64,000 bases of DNA from Dipylidium caninum. Its lineage: Eukaryota; Platyhelminthes; Cestoda; Cyclophyllidea; Dipylidiidae. Of the stretch, positions 27,501 to 42,500 are shown one piece after another. The translations under genes were made by a program, and so were the position numbers. Where the stretch lies: positions 2,232,001 to 2,296,000 of the forward strand of contig QEYB01000448.1 in NCBI GenBank assembly GCA_017562135.1, read 5' to 3'. Numbering within the stretch: the first letter of the stretch is position 1; the number at the start of each line of letters is the position of its first letter. The notes beneath the pieces are model-generated. The model searched no databases. It was not told the origin of the DNA and was given only the letters and a program-made list of their open reading frames with translations.

Positions 27501-30500
27501 TCCGTCATGCTTATCGCAGATACACGTTGAACAGCACCACAATGGAAGCATAAAAAAGAGCAAACCGCATATATCCGCCGTTTACTTCATAATTGCAAAT
27601 GTATATTTATAAAAAGTTATCTCACATGGAATAGGCAATCATAAAAAAGGGATAAGGCGTACCAGTTGATAAAAACAAGTTAGTCGGCTTCACCGCCGAT
27701 GCGTAAATCGTTAGTACTTTCGTCACCGATTTTATCGAAAATAAGTAGAAACTGGTTTTTTTTTGCGTGACTCCGACGTTACACCTTCCAGTGATTTATT
27801 GTACTACCGAGTTTAAGACACTTAAGTTGATAGTAGAATGCTACCAGTGAAAAGGGGTAAATGCGTAGTGGGATTGTTCAGAGAGGAAGCGTTGCCTTTT
27901 GTGATGCGACAACGTCGTCTGAGGCCTCGGCAGCAAACGTGAAATTCCGGAACTTACCGACTGAGAGTGCTGAGGACTGAACGTGCGGGAGGTGGGGATA
28001 GAAGTTCGAGGGGGTTGACCTTGGAACAGCCCCACAGGCAGGGTCGGACCCGCTTTTTGGTGTTGCTAGAAGGGGGCGGAAGAAGAGAATGAAGTCATGG
28101 CCATCCAAACACAGAGCCGATCGAGAGGAATATTCGTCACAGTGGGTCCCGTCAATACGAAGTCGTTGTGGGGGCGGATTAGACGGAGCGAGACAAACGT
28201 TGTCTTATCCAAAGCAGACGTGGTAGAAAAATGAAAGCTTCCAAGTTTGTTTGCATTTTGTAGGGAGCATAAATCAGGGAAGAATAAGCAGTATTGGAGG
28301 GGGGGGGGAGGCGAGGAGCGGCGACAGATGGGGTTTGGGAGGAGGGGGCGGCGAGCGAAAAGTTTCTTTCACAGCGCCAGTCAAAGCACGCACCGAACGC
28401 CCCCTTGCGGCACCGCATAATCGATAATCGATGGGAGGCGACCGGCTCGGAATGATCGAGGAGCCGCCAATGCAAATGGCGTAGGGTGGCAAAAACAGTC
28501 TCATCCGAAGAAGCTAATCCCAAATTTTTTGCTCCCTGCTTTAAGCGCCAGGGAAGACAGGCGTATAAAAATGCTGTCTGAGAGCGACAAAAAGCACGCG
28601 TGGCGATTTGGCGGGAAGAATAAAACCACTGGCGAGGATTTATAGTCAAATGTTGAGGGGAAACTAACGTGGTTGCTGCGCGATTTCGTTCAGTATTTAA
28701 CAAGCACGGAAAATATAAATTATAATGTAAGTCATGTTGTCAACGAGGAAAGAGGCTGCTGATGAAGTGGAACAAATTCCATCGAGTGGAAATCAACAAT
28801 TCAAGGATGGGTCGAAGCAACTTTATTAAAGTGAAGGGAAGAGGGACGGTTAATCTACTAACAGGGAGAAGTAAATCTCCGGTTGAGTGTACGATGAGTA
28901 AAGAATGCTAAATGAGTGGGCCGAGTCAAAGAAGCAGTTCTCGCATTCCGTCAAATGCTGATTTGGTTTAGTCATTTTATGTCTCCGTTCCGTCTCAGGA
29001 TGTCGCACGAGTGGAATCTCCGAGGAATAAAAGTCAAGTGAAGTCCAGTAACACCGGAGAACGTGTTTTTGTGCAACAGCCAATTACGGAAAGTGGCAAA
29101 CCACTTGGTCAGATGTCGTTCACAACGATGGGGGAAGCTCGAGGAGGGAAGTAAGGCCGGATGGCAAATTCTATTACGATACTCCTTTACGGAGAAGTTA
29201 TTAGTCAAAGAAGGTGTTTTCGGCGAACAGACCACCACGTACACGGAAAACAATCTAAAGTGTGCCTTGAAGACATGGGCCAGTTGCACTGAGCCCAAAC
29301 TGACTTCCACAGAGGTCTGGAGGAATGCAATTATGTGGCCGTGAGTGGGAAAAGCAAATGCCAGTGCCGGCTGCAGTGTAATATATGTTGTGAGTCAAAT
29401 TCCGCAAAGGGAACAACAAACCATTTAGTGCACCTTTCCGCCCATTGCAATGCGGGGAGCGAGGGTAGCACAATGCCATAGGGCTGACATTTAATCAATA
29501 ACAGGCCCTCACTCTTGAAGGGAGGAAAGTGCTTTCGAAGCTATTACGCAGCAAATTCCCCCCTCGCATTACGGTTCAGGGTGGCGTGGGGGGGGGGGGG
29601 CGATAGCGTTTCATCCTTTACCTAAGGGGAAGCAGCAGTGATCGTCGAGACGCAAATCACAACTGATGGAATGCAGTCTACTCTGCATAATTTTGCACTT
29701 ACCACCAGGCCAATTCATCATCTCGCAGGGAGCTCTTAACGATAAGCGTACACATCTCGTAGACTGACAAAAGGCGAAGAGACGCGTACACACGCGATAG
29801 CGACTAATGAGCAGTCCACAATTCAATGGGCGTTAACCCAAGTAATCCTGCGTCGACACCCACTGTGGTCGTTCATGCATATGCGCAATGGTGATGGATA
29901 ATTCATCTATAAAAAATGGCTAAACGAGAAAAGAAGGCCAAACAAAGTGTCCCCAGGAGAAACGCGAGGAGCACGCACCAACACCTACGCCCTACTAACG
30001 TGTTGAAGGGAATAGAAATAAAGAGTTGTGTGGTACGTAAAGCTGAAGTGTTTGTGATTGGACATGCCCGGTTTTGACATCTATCAACGGGTTGATAGCG
30101 ACAACAGCTTCTCCTCTCACCGACTACTCTTGGCGGCTTGTTAGATCAAATCAAAGAGTCCCACGTGGTCACCACCACCACCACGCAAACAGCGAGGCCG
30201 ATAACTCTTGGGAAGGCGGACAGTCGACCTGGCTTTTTTTGAGGAAGCATAGTGGACCAGACGTGAAAGAGGCAATTACAGCGAACATGTAGCAACCTGG
30301 CGACACATAAAAGGTTAATAATTTGTCCCCCCCCCATAAATTTCGCCCCGGAGAGCTTTGGTGCGGCGGTGGCAGCATATCGTGGGTGGTTTCTTCTACT
30401 TTTCACAGACGACCATACCCACCCCCGCGGGATTAAGCGTCTTCTTATGCTACTACTCGGAAAAGGGGGTCACAGCCCAAAGATGAGGTGACACCAGATT

Positions 30501-33500
30501 GGCAACTGAACCATGTAGAGCGGAGATTAGAGCAACAAGCAGAGGGCAAAAGATTAGTCTCAGACCTTCCTTTACGCAGCCAGCAGGTAGATAAACAGGG
30601 ACTACATGCAATTGGTGAACATCTAACCTAATTCATTTTCGTTTATCCACCCTCTTGTTCTCGATTTTTAAAGATCGCAATACGTGCGAACATCCCCGGG
30701 AAAAAGAAAAGATTAAGATGCACGGGTGTATAGGAGATCTCATTTAAATGGATGATTTGTGACGTTTTACGCCTCGACATGCGGAGTGTCGAAGTTCCCT
30801 AAATGCGAGTTTTGCTGAAATCCACTGTCGTCTCGTGTGAACGTACATTTCGAAATTTGATAACAGGGAAAAAATAACCCGGTCAAAATGATAGAGGGAC
30901 CTGCTGTTTCATTACTACGTGATACAGAAGTTCCTTCCTATTCCTCTCTTTTGTCGAAAGCTTAAAAAAGGCTGCAGTAGTTGGGAGTAACATGAAGAAC
31001 TGGTGGTAGCCGATTGGTAGAAGTTCCATTTCATTTTCCAACGCACGAAAATATTAAGTATTTTGTTTTCATTTACATCACGACGACCGAAAAGACAATT
31101 ATATTGAGGCGCATTATAACATTCGGTAATTGTAGCATTGCCAAATTCGGAATCTTACAAACGCAGAGTGAATACCAGTGAAGCGTAACAAAACACGCAT
31201 AAATGTTTCACCGAGTCTTACAAATCTCTTTAGTTTGACATATTAGTTTTCTGAGCCTTCTGCGCATCGACAGCAAATATACCTCAAAAATGTGGTGTGC
31301 CACACCTCCTACAAGGAGTAGAATAATTTACCACAGATCCGGTGTAGTCGCCTTGATGAGTGTATGTTGCGTTTCACCTGATCAATTCTCACTTGCGCCG
31401 TATGTCTCCCCAAATAAGCCCGACATGAGATTAAGTCCCTGCCGCCAGGGCAAACGTTTACCCACTAGGCTCTAATACGAGTGGAATATTCACTGTTGGG
31501 TTTGCTCCCGACTCAGCTGGACTGACGGAAGTCTGGTGTGTCTACTCAATGCCAAACAGGCAATTAAAATGCACCACTCCTGTGGAGAAAGACAACCCTC
31601 CGTCGAGAAGACACCGCTCCGCGAAATAGCTCATTGGCGGAATGGCGGCGTGTAAGACACAATCCTTTTCGAAAAAACGTGCTTTGACTTCAAAGGTCCA
31701 GCAAAACACAAAGGCACGAGTCTTCAATCGTGCTTAGGAGTATGATATTACACTGTGGTGGTTAGGCGACACGGTTACTATTGGCATGTAAGTTTGCCTC
31801 ACTGCTATTCTCAACCGGCGAGGGTGACATCAACCGAAATTTTGCAGCATCATGCTACGCGACTATTCGGAAAAGCGGTGTAAGTATGATTCTTTATGCG
31901 CATGAGAATACTTGAGACACTTAAAAAATTTTATCAAATCACCAAAGGAATGGTGCAAAAGGGAAGGGACAGGGGCTCTTAGTGATAAACACATGCAAGT
32001 GGATCCAAAACAAGGTGAGCTTCATTATGGCACCAAGTAAATAGGTGAATTCTATTTACAAGTTATTTTCATATGCAGAAATGAGTAGAATGGATAACCT
32101 TGAAGGTGTAGAATGATACCATTAGCTTTGGGGTTACCTCAGTCCCGTCAGCACTCCATTCATTGAAGAAATAGAGGACACTAACGCCTAACATTAGTGG
32201 TAACAAGTGATGGTTAGGGGAAAGATCTGTGCGAAGATGGCGCTCTGGGGATTAGAGTTGATCAACTTTAACTATACTAAATCAACCGGCAGCAAAGAAG
32301 GAGGCTACTTAGGAACCTGACAGCCGCCTCTTCGCCTAGCCCCTTTGACTACAATCTCTCTCTCTCTCTCTCACACTCTCACACACCTTTTCTAATCGAC
32401 CTGCACGCCGAAATCCAAAATTTGCTAAAAAACTGTGTTATGGCATACATTTTGTGAGCGAACAGAAAGGAGAGGGAGCGCAATCCCCCCAAAATCCTGT
32501 TTCACTTAATATATCGCGTGATCAGACAAAACTGAAATGCACGTAATTACGTTCAGGGGGTCCGTGCAAAACTAATCAGTTGAAGCATTGACGAGGCCGC
32601 TTTGGGTGGATTGTATACTTGAAAGGCGGCAGTGCGGGGACATCACTGCCAATTGATAGGTGGCGTTCAGTCCAGCAAATACCTTTCGCTTTAGTCCAGG
32701 AGGAGAAGGGGACTAATGTTCATTTTAGTTAGTAGATGCAAGATGTATTTAAAAGTTACCACTTTGATGTCACCCTAGTCACCCATTCACAAGGGGCCGA
32801 ACCAGGGGCAGAAAAGTGATCTTCACAGAAGAGTCGTATTGCATTACAAAGACCTCAAAAGTGAGTAATAAGTGAATCTTGAAAACCGGATAAACAAACT
32901 ATTTCCCTTCAGCTAGCGATAAGGCAATGAAAGGCGTATGGGTGGCAGGAGGAATGATGTGATAACGTTTGGAGGAACGATAAAAGTCCATTTTATGAAG
33001 TCCGGATGAAAATAACTGGCAACCTATTGCAAAAAAATAAGTAAGTTGCAGCAAACGATGGGCAGACTGTGGAAAACTATAACACGGATGCTTTCACGTT
33101 AGAATAATTGAAGAGCGAAACTCCAGGGACAAGAAAAGAGGTAACCAAGTAGTGCCACTGACAAAAGGAGATACAAGCTACGAGTGGAATTACCTACCTT
33201 CAACCAAGACATGCACGTATAGCTTCAACGACTCCGGTAGGCTTATATGCTAACCAAGTACGTGAACACGACTGCTTTCAAAGTGTATGCATCCCGTCGC
33301 ATAACCCGATTCACAAAGTCCATTGGAAAGATTCTCAAATTACTACCTGGCCCAGAGTCACAAAAATTGGGGAGCAGATGACTGTCCGAGTTCGTATTCC
33401 ATATCATAAATGCCGCCATTTAGAATTATTATCATATCACGACTGTCCACTTTATGAAAAATTAATGGTAATAATATTAGCAAGTGACTGCACAGCCGAA

Positions 33501-36500
33501 AGGACAAAGTCGATAACATGAAAGAATTAGTGCCAAAATGAAATTGAAGGCGACGAGAATTCAACGTAGCTCAAAAATAGAAAAGAAAGTGAGTCTAATA
33601 AGGAGTTGTGAATGCTGATGAATCTTCTCCAAAGTCGCCAAGGTACAAGTTAGTCAATCCACTTGATGGGTGAAGCTCTATACATGTTAGACCCCTGATA
33701 TAGCGATAACACCTATTCCAAAATTCATGAGGCCTGTAACATCAAGGGGGTGATAGGAAAAAAGTCTTAAAAAACTTAGACCACAGCGAGCCTGCGCCTC
33801 CGGAAGGCCAAGGATTGAATAGGAGTTGAGAATTACAAACATGGGATCGACAGCCAACGCTCTAAGTGGTCAAAAAGTAGGCTTGAGGGATGGATAGAAG
33901 TATTCCCCTCATAATATTTCTTAAAATAAAATATTTTTACGTTAGGAGAGCTGTGGAAAACCCTAATGCACCTAAGATACCATTGAAAAAGGCTGTTTTA
34001 GGCTATTGGGAGTATCAAATTTCATTTGCTGAGCCTTAATAGCAAATTCTAAGAGAAGAGTTGTTTGTGGTAAGCTTACTTCCTACACCCTGCAAGGGTT
34101 AACAAGGTGCCTCATTATTAAGTGATTACATTTTGAAATGAATAAGTGGACAAACATGACAGAGTGTCTGGGTGTGAGAACTATTGTTTCCGTGATGGCA
34201 TTCAATAACTAGGCTAAACGTTGATTTCTGAAAGGGTTACGAGGTAACGAATTTAGCATTTGCAACAAACAGGGCATGAAATCCTACTGCGGTTAGTAGT
34301 TTTGAAGCTACCCAGAGAGTCGACGCGTGGCAAGCCGTGCGCCACGCTCGGGGGATGGCCCGAACACCTCCGGCATCTGCTATCGCAAATGGCATCCACG
34401 ATGCGCTCCAATGAGTCACACGAGATGATGCGTTGCTGCTGTTGCTGCTGGTGATGCCACTAATGCCTCAGGGGATTGATGACTAAGCACTGGGGAGAGG
34501 GGGGAGAGTGGGAGGGGGGGGTGAGACCAGTGCCACCAGCAGGGAAGAAAGCTGGCCGGTTACTTCGCCAATGGTAAGGGTTTGACACTTATAAATTTTT
34601 TTACCGAGCGGAAAACCGGAGTCCGCGCGTTCCAGGGGTGAGAAAGTGGAAGGGGTGCATTGAGGACAAAACCAATTCGCCTCTAGGCTTCAACGCGCAT
34701 CTGGACGCCGTATCCAGACCGCGTTTGGGGGAAATGAAAATAATAAGAGAAGGACGTCAAAAATAAACGTGCGATTTGCTCACTACCTCACCCACAACGA
34801 GTGAAAAAACATGGGAGAAGAAACGAGTTGGGAGCATATACGGGGGTCTGCGTTAACGTGGTAATGAGGCAGAAGGACGAACGTGATATATTGTTGTCCA
34901 TCCAGTTATTCGAGGGCTGTGCCAGGACGCAGATATTTAACCGACGGCTAATGCGATCTACTGAAAAAACCTGAGGCCGTTGCAGTGTGCTTGTCAGACT
35001 GAGTCGAATTACGATGCTTACCGGTTGCCAAGGCAGCGGAAGTGCCAGAAGAACTGCGCAATTTAAGACGCATATGCTGTCGTCGGGACAGACCTATCCG
35101 TGAATACTTACATAGCAAAAAAGGATAAGAGTAAGAAAAAAAGTGGTTGAGTGTTCTGTCATCTTCCCGATAGACACTTCTTCTGCTGATAACCTTACTT
35201 TTTAATGCCTGTCCTGAAACCATCTTTACACGAGCATGCTTTAACATGCTAACCAACGGAATGTGTCGCAGGAGAGGTCAGCGCAGCTCAGCCCCTTAAA
35301 TGTTTTGGCACCTCACAAAACCCATAAGAATACTGACCAATTGGAGGGGTTAGAAAAGCATCTCTGTGACCCAAAATAACAAACTACTTAGCACCGTGTT
35401 GTGGCCACACTCAAGCACTCCTTTTGGGAAATGAAATGGTAAAGATAATGGGGTTGACTAGAAAATTCAAATGATCGGTCGTGTAATTTGGTTGAGACTC
35501 AACACTAAGCCTTCCGACTGAGGGGACTCCAATTTGTTAGACAATTCCATCTGCACAAACTACGTACTAATTACAACATTATAATAAATATTTTGTAGAC
35601 TGTTGTGTTATCTCACAGATTTCGCCCAGTACTGCAACCGATTACTTCCTTCACACTATGACATTTGAAACAAGCATTTTGGGGGAAGAAACAGCCTGGA
35701 ACTAATTCCTAGTTTCCATAAAAAGCACGGGGATTTGCATTTCTTCGCAAATATTTTGCAACCCTCCAATGGCTGTGGCGTAAAGCCAATACAGCAACAC
35801 AATGGCCTACAAATAATATGGCAACAAATCGCCAGTTTAGGAAGTGGCTATGCCTGTCTATGGGTCTCACTCACTAAGGCATGTCGGAAGGAATGTTTTG
35901 GAGGCAGGCAATTTGCATACTGCACCTCTTGCTGGGCAAGGCCTTTTTTATCGCGGAGACAAGGAAGGAGAGAATCCACATACAATTGCAGTAAGGATGC
36001 AGGGATGAAGGAATAGCTAAACACGCCTTCGAGATGAAATCAATGGAGCGAAATTCAAAAGACAAATTCAACTGGCAGTTGAGGCACTTTCGCTGCAAAA
36101 GTAATTAAAGAAGAAAAAAACCGCTACATGCACCTCAAGTTATTGGCAAGTCGAAAGCCAGAAAATAATTAGGCAATGAATGATTTGCATTAAGAGAAAA
36201 GTCTTCCCTTCGGAGACCTAGTTTTTTTACATCCGGAGGAGTGAAGAGTCGGTGAATCCTGATTAGGTGATGGCACTTTTCTTATTTTTCACATGTAAGT
36301 ATCAAGCCTTGAGCCTCTCAGTGAACAGATAGCGATGCAACTTCCCTCCCTCGAGTGTGCCAGCGCAACGACGCAATGATCCTCTCTTCTTGATAGCTCA
36401 TCTGCGTTACATATTCTCACTGATATGCACTGTGTACTTGATTATCTCATAATTCCTTTAACGTTAACTTGGAAGTGTCGAAAAGATTAATGCTACTTTC

Positions 36501-39500
36501 AATTGCGTATATACAAAACGGAAATATCGCCAGGAGTAGCAACACTCAAAAAAAGTGGCAATCCAAAAAGGCGTGACTACCGTGGTGCAGAAGGGCAAAA
36601 AGCGGTAAGGCGGTGGAGAGGACGTCGAGACGGTAGCACACATCATTAAATCAGCAATTAACGGAAATTAGTCGTCCAAATGCGCTAAAACGTCCCTGAA
36701 TCAGACAGTCTAGTAGGGGAATGGTAGGCGAGCCCCAGTGAATGCATTAACTCGCGGAGGTACCGTTGCAGGCTGATCGCAGGGCTTAACTGAGCTTACG
36801 AAAACAGCGGTTTACCAGTTAGAACGCGTGAGGAGTCTCTTTGTCGGATAAACCGTGAAAAGTCACAAGGCTACACACAGTTAAGCAAGTATGAAAAAGA
36901 ACAAAAGACTTGATGAATTCACCCGCTAGTTACCATGACTATGCGCTTATGCGATTTCTTCCCAGGTTTGAAAACGGTAAAATGTCATGAAGAGTTAACA
37001 CAACCCTTCAGAGATAGTGCGTTGATTAAAATCACCCTTCCTTGAAACGGAGATGATGGGCAAGGCCACTAGAGGAATAAATTTGAACTACTTACGTATG
37101 TGTGAATGGATGTAGAGTTAATAGTGCATTTGAAATGAGGTGCTCACATCAACACATATTTGAGGTGTAAAAAGGGGACACCTTAATTTTGTGTTAGATG
37201 AAGGGGGATGGGAGTCGGAGTCGGGGGAGCTGAGATTTGTCTTGCTCAAGGCAGGTCTACACATCTATTTCCTCTTGTCCTTAGGGGAGAAAAGTACGAA
37301 AGGGGGGCGTTAAATGCAAGTAGAACTTCTCAAGACGCTATAATCGCATTATCTTAGAAAAAACTGCATCCTAAGGGGATTGAACAAAGATTTTGGACAC
37401 TTGTTTTAGAAAAGGAGTACGAATTTACCAACTCAGAGCCAAAAGATGGCCATACTATAGGAAAGTTTATGCAATATGCTTGCCAAACAGGATAAACCCA
37501 AAAATGCCAATCGACAACTGATTTCCGGCACAGTTCCCGGAAGCTACCTCCAAAAAGGTCAGGCCGACACTTCCTTTACTTAGTAACTGAAGATGCAGAG
37601 CATTGAAAGGAGGGAACGTCGTGTACTCCTCGGAAAAATCAGTCATTTTACACCAATTAGCAAAAAAACATCTGCTAAACAGTAAATTAAAGCCGCTGAG
37701 GTTTAAAGTTTATTTAAGTTGAATTTTCAGGCGTGTCTCCTTGAGACGTTGATTAAAATTGGGCAGTAAAACGCCCTTTTCATTAAGGTTAAAAGGCACA
37801 GGACTGAGTTGTTAAGAAAACTAGGGGATTAGCTACGGCCGAGGAGGAAGCAGCGCTTAGCCTAATACTATAAGGGGGGAATAAAACGAGGTAGACATCC
37901 GATAAGGAAGGTGCTGTACTTCCAAACGCAACCAAGCATGGGACAATTTAATTACCATTCGAGCAGAGAATAGACGAGAAAAGACTTGAGCCATCTTATC
38001 AAAACACACTTCCGTCAGGAGTTTCCCCTAGTCCTGAAATCGAAAGTGAAGAAAAATGGTGGAAGCTGCACACCTGCGGGTCAGTTGTAGCACCCAGTTC
38101 GGGTCATTGATAGCGTTAATCATTTCTGCTCTAAACAAAACATTCCTGTTCCATTTGCAAACACACTTCCTTCATTTGCAAGTACAATGCGGATTTTATG
38201 GTTTGTCCCAAGTCCTTTAAGGCACCTTGGGGCATATTGCACATTCTCTACCCAATAAGTACGTGGTAGAGTATTAGCAAGAATCGGGAATAAAACCCTT
38301 CAAGACGTGGGAGCATTCCTCGACAAGATAGTCCTGGGTTTACGGGAGGAGAACAGAGGCCGCAAGCAAAAATGCACATGGGGAACCCGAGTGGTAAAGA
38401 GAAATGATGAGAGGTGCAATAAAATTTAATTGCCTCTGGAGTCATCCACAGAAACGGAGGTCAATTGGATCGCCAATCCTACCCAAAGCAAAGCAATGCA
38501 ATGCGGCCAAAGGCTAAACTAAAGGTGGAGAAAGAGGTCGACTCACACTGGTCCCACTGGCATTATGCCCTAATTCCCTCAGTTATAACGCACAATAAAA
38601 GTAGAACTTGTTCCGATCTTATGAAGAGCTTTAATCCTATTCTACCTTTGAAAACGATTCTACACAGCCCTCATAAGGCTACTCGTAAATATTGTCTTCT
38701 TATTGGAAAAAGACAAAGTGGTCGGTGAATAAATCGCAAAGCTCGTGTGATCTGTATGGCTTTTGAACAAAATGCTCTGTATTTATTGCATTACTTTTCC
38801 CATATGAACTTTGAACAGTCGACTTTAAGAAAAAGTAGCTTCAATGGTAAAATTGCATCCAGTGGATAGCGTGAGATTGTGCGACAGGTATGAGAATCGA
38901 ATTCACGTTAAAAAAAAATATTTGATGTTCAGTCTGAACGTTTACAAATAGCTAAAGCAGAACATACCGGATGCAGAGGGTCACCCAAGTCTGAGTTTCC
39001 ACCTAAAATAAAAATTACTCAATCAAAATCCCATTACACTTAGAATCAAGCGAAAAATCACGAAAACTAAGTAGTGTTTGCTTCAAATGACAAGAGCTTA
39101 TTTTTCCGCATGGTAATGCAGTCAAGGTCTCAACGCTCGAGATTATTGGACCAACAACTTTTACATTTTGGAATTACACCATTTCTCCGAGGGTGTTTGC
39201 GCTTCTGAGTATTCAACATTGCCTGGAGAAGTAATAAATTATCAGTCTTCTTAGTTTATTGTGTCTACTGCTCGGACCCCATTCATCAGAATGAGAATTG
39301 TGCTGTCATCCACTAGACTGCTACTTGAGCTGAAACTAATAGTTCATTAGGAAGGACATGGGTTGTTGAAACATTTGTTACAATTATGGAAGGAGGCAAC
39401 AACAAAAGGTCCGGGTCCCCATGGCGTCTCCACAGTGGACAAGGCAGGATCCAACATGGCGATGACACCAAACACGCTCACGAGAATGCGTGTATAGGCC

Positions 39501-42500
39501 ACTTATTCAGTTAAAATGCAACGTAAGCAAGGCGGTAAACTCTCAATCATTGAGCTGTGTGGGTGGGTAGGAGGAACACGTGCCATCGCCTGTATAAACA
39601 TGGGAAAGTAGCGTTTAAGGATGATGACTACCAGTGCAACGGTCATGGGAGATGAGAATCTGACGACTCCGACTTCAACCGAGAAGGCCTTCTTGAACGC
39701 CGATCATAGCAAAAAGAGGCGTATTTTTTTTATTGCGAGCAGTAGCACTGGATTTGCTCTAATGTTGTCCAAAAGATACTTTCCATGCAGTACAGATGAT
39801 TTATAAGGTTAGTAATCCAGATATAAACCCACTGGCTCCGTCATTTGGGGTGGTAGGGAAAGTGGAAAGTTGAGAACGTAGCGCGGTAAGCTAAAATATA
39901 TTTTAAAGAGCCTTAAAGTGAAGTATAAAGGCTAAATATACCTCAGGGGGCCTGTAGCATTCCGTTAATGCCCCTTCGATAGCATGGAACTGGTCAGCAT
40001 GCTAGAGGACTTATTGGTGCTTGATGACTGATGGCTTTGGTATGTTTATTTTTAAACAAGGAATTATATTTGCAGTTAAGAGATTAGCCGGATGGAGGTA
40101 GTGTTGATGATCTTCAGCGTTGCCAAGTTTTAAAGAGCCACTGAAATGAATTTTATGAGGCACAAAATATTTACGTACGCAAAAGTGACACCATTTGGTA
40201 GCGAAAAAAACTTACTAGACTGTCGTAAAGCATTAAAAATAACGACAACGTTACATAAAGAGGGCCGACTTTTCGGAGAAGGCAGCTTATTAGAGGATAA
40301 AAGACTCGGTCCTGCAGGCATTTCACACCGAACCGCCTTGAAGAAGAAGAATAAGTGGTTTAAACCATTTATCTAATTAGTTGATACAAGACGAGAAGGA
40401 AAATTTAGTGGGCAATCCAAGTAGTCAACAAATAGGGTAATAAGGAGAGAAAGAAACACAAATTTGTGACGACCTGACTGGAATGGACAATGCAAGTACG
40501 ACAGTTCATGCAAGTCGCTCATATTGTGCCCAGATTTTCGGCTTTAAAGTGGCCTTACGTGACCGCCTTGTGTGTCAGTTGAGAAGAAAGCTAGTGTCTA
40601 CACAACAGCGAGTAAATATATGCGACAATCAGTTTCCCTAACTCTCTGTGTAACCCTAAAGAGAAATTATTAGGTAAGTATTAATTTAAGGCGGTGTCTG
40701 ATGCTCATGTCATACGTCCTCTGCCACAAATCATCATATTCTCCAGGGAAATAAGACGTATGTAGGACATAGAGAAGAGAACCAACCGACTAACTCCCAG
40801 TTAATGAAGCACCTTGAAGAGATGAGAGGCAAAGTGAAATACCAATACGGCAAAAAAAGATGGGAAGTAGGTGAAAAACAAAATTGTTGCGAGGGGAGGA
40901 AATGGAGATTGAATACTTTGCGGTTCTGGATAAAGAAAGCAGATTTAAGAAGAGGAAAAAGGTGCCTTGTGATTAAGTTGGTTGGATGAACCACTTTATG
41001 ACAACCACCAAGATCGGGGATTGAGAAAATTTGGGTATTGGGCAAAAGAGGATAAACAGTTGGCGAAAGGTCAAGTGTCGGGGGGAAGATCTATAAACAG
41101 CCATGTATTAGTCAAACCGTTAATAATTTTTGGATTCCTGTGCCAATAATAAAAACAAAAGTAGATCCATTCATTACCATTGCGATTCTTCCGACATAAC
41201 CGCTTTAATTTGTAATTGCAGAAGTAAATGGGAAAAAGAAGAGCATATAAGGACTATGTAGATTCAATTAATCTCCTTTTTCAGATACGCTCGGTCATGT
41301 GACAATAAGGAAGACACGCCAGGTATTTGTAACGCCAGTAAAAACGAATTGGTGCCCCCACTTGAATTTCCCATCTTATGCCATCACCTCAGTGATAATC
41401 GTCAAAGTATTCCAAAGCGACAGGGTTGAAGGCACTGACAAATGTGGACGTAGGGTCGTCTTCCGAAAGTTTGGCATTTTAGTCTGATTGTGACAATCCT
41501 AATCGTACGCAGTAAACCCCTCAAAAATGAACCCCCTCGCTCTTTTTTGATCAAAGTGGACTTGATGAAAAGGCCTAAAATTCCAACCTGAATGTGAAAG
41601 GAAAGCGAATAAAAGCATTAGGATTACCTGGCCCCAGACCATCGTTAATTGTCAAACAATATACGAAGCCCTATTCCTCCAGGCCAATGAAAGCAGACGA
41701 AACAATCAACAGAATGGCGAATGCGACAGTAGCGTTCCTACCCGTCTAAGCTTGGCAAATCACCGGTACAAGTCTGCAAACTTTGAGAATTTTTAAGGCA
41801 GGAGACACTGTCTTTCTGTATGCATTTCATCAGGACAAAACAGAATCTTTACGCGAGTCCATACATGTCATTGAAAAGGCTGTGTTCATTAAATGGGATT
41901 GCTTTGCTAGACTTTTTCTTCTAAAGTACCAGGAAAGCCAAATTTTGCCTTTGGCAAAGCAGTTACCCTACCTTGCGGCAAGGCTAAATATAAATGAGAG
42001 GGAAATAAGAGAGCGAGGAATCGAACAAAGAAAATATTGCTCTTAAAGAGTCTGGGTTTGCTGGACTGACCGTTTTCATTTTTTGCACTCAAACTTGGTT
42101 GAATTTAGTGGCACAGGATCCACCGCACTTCAAGCAACTTTAGCAGTTACATTTGCCTTAAATTCCGACGAAGAGAGGAGAGGACATTCGATGTGGTGCC
42201 AGGCCGAGGTTGAGCCATCGTAAAAGCAGTGAGAAATCCCAGTTTTATCAAAGAACCGATCTGCTAGTCCCAAACCTCGTCCCACGGAAGAGTGTCGGCT
42301 TAGACTGGCAGTTAACGTCAACACATTAGGTGTGACCGGAAACTAATAAGTAATTTTATCACAGTTACACCGTCGATCAAAGTGGAGCGCCAACCTTTTG
42401 CCGGAAAGGAAGATTGTTGCTCAAGTTAGATATGAGGGGCGTGGCATAAGGGAAGTGGCACTACAGTTGTGAAAATGTTTACAAGCAGCTCTTTAAGATT

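Noticed and set aside
28179..28703. 174-codon minus-strand frame
   Set aside because: No splice sites, phase or domain link it to the abLIM exons; it lies within an intron and overlaps a G-rich tract.
34237..34419. Alternative minus-strand frame over the Gln-run exon
   Set aside because: Trp-rich and with poorer third-position GC than the QQQQQQRIISCDSLER frame, although it would satisfy the upstream phase with a weaker acceptor.
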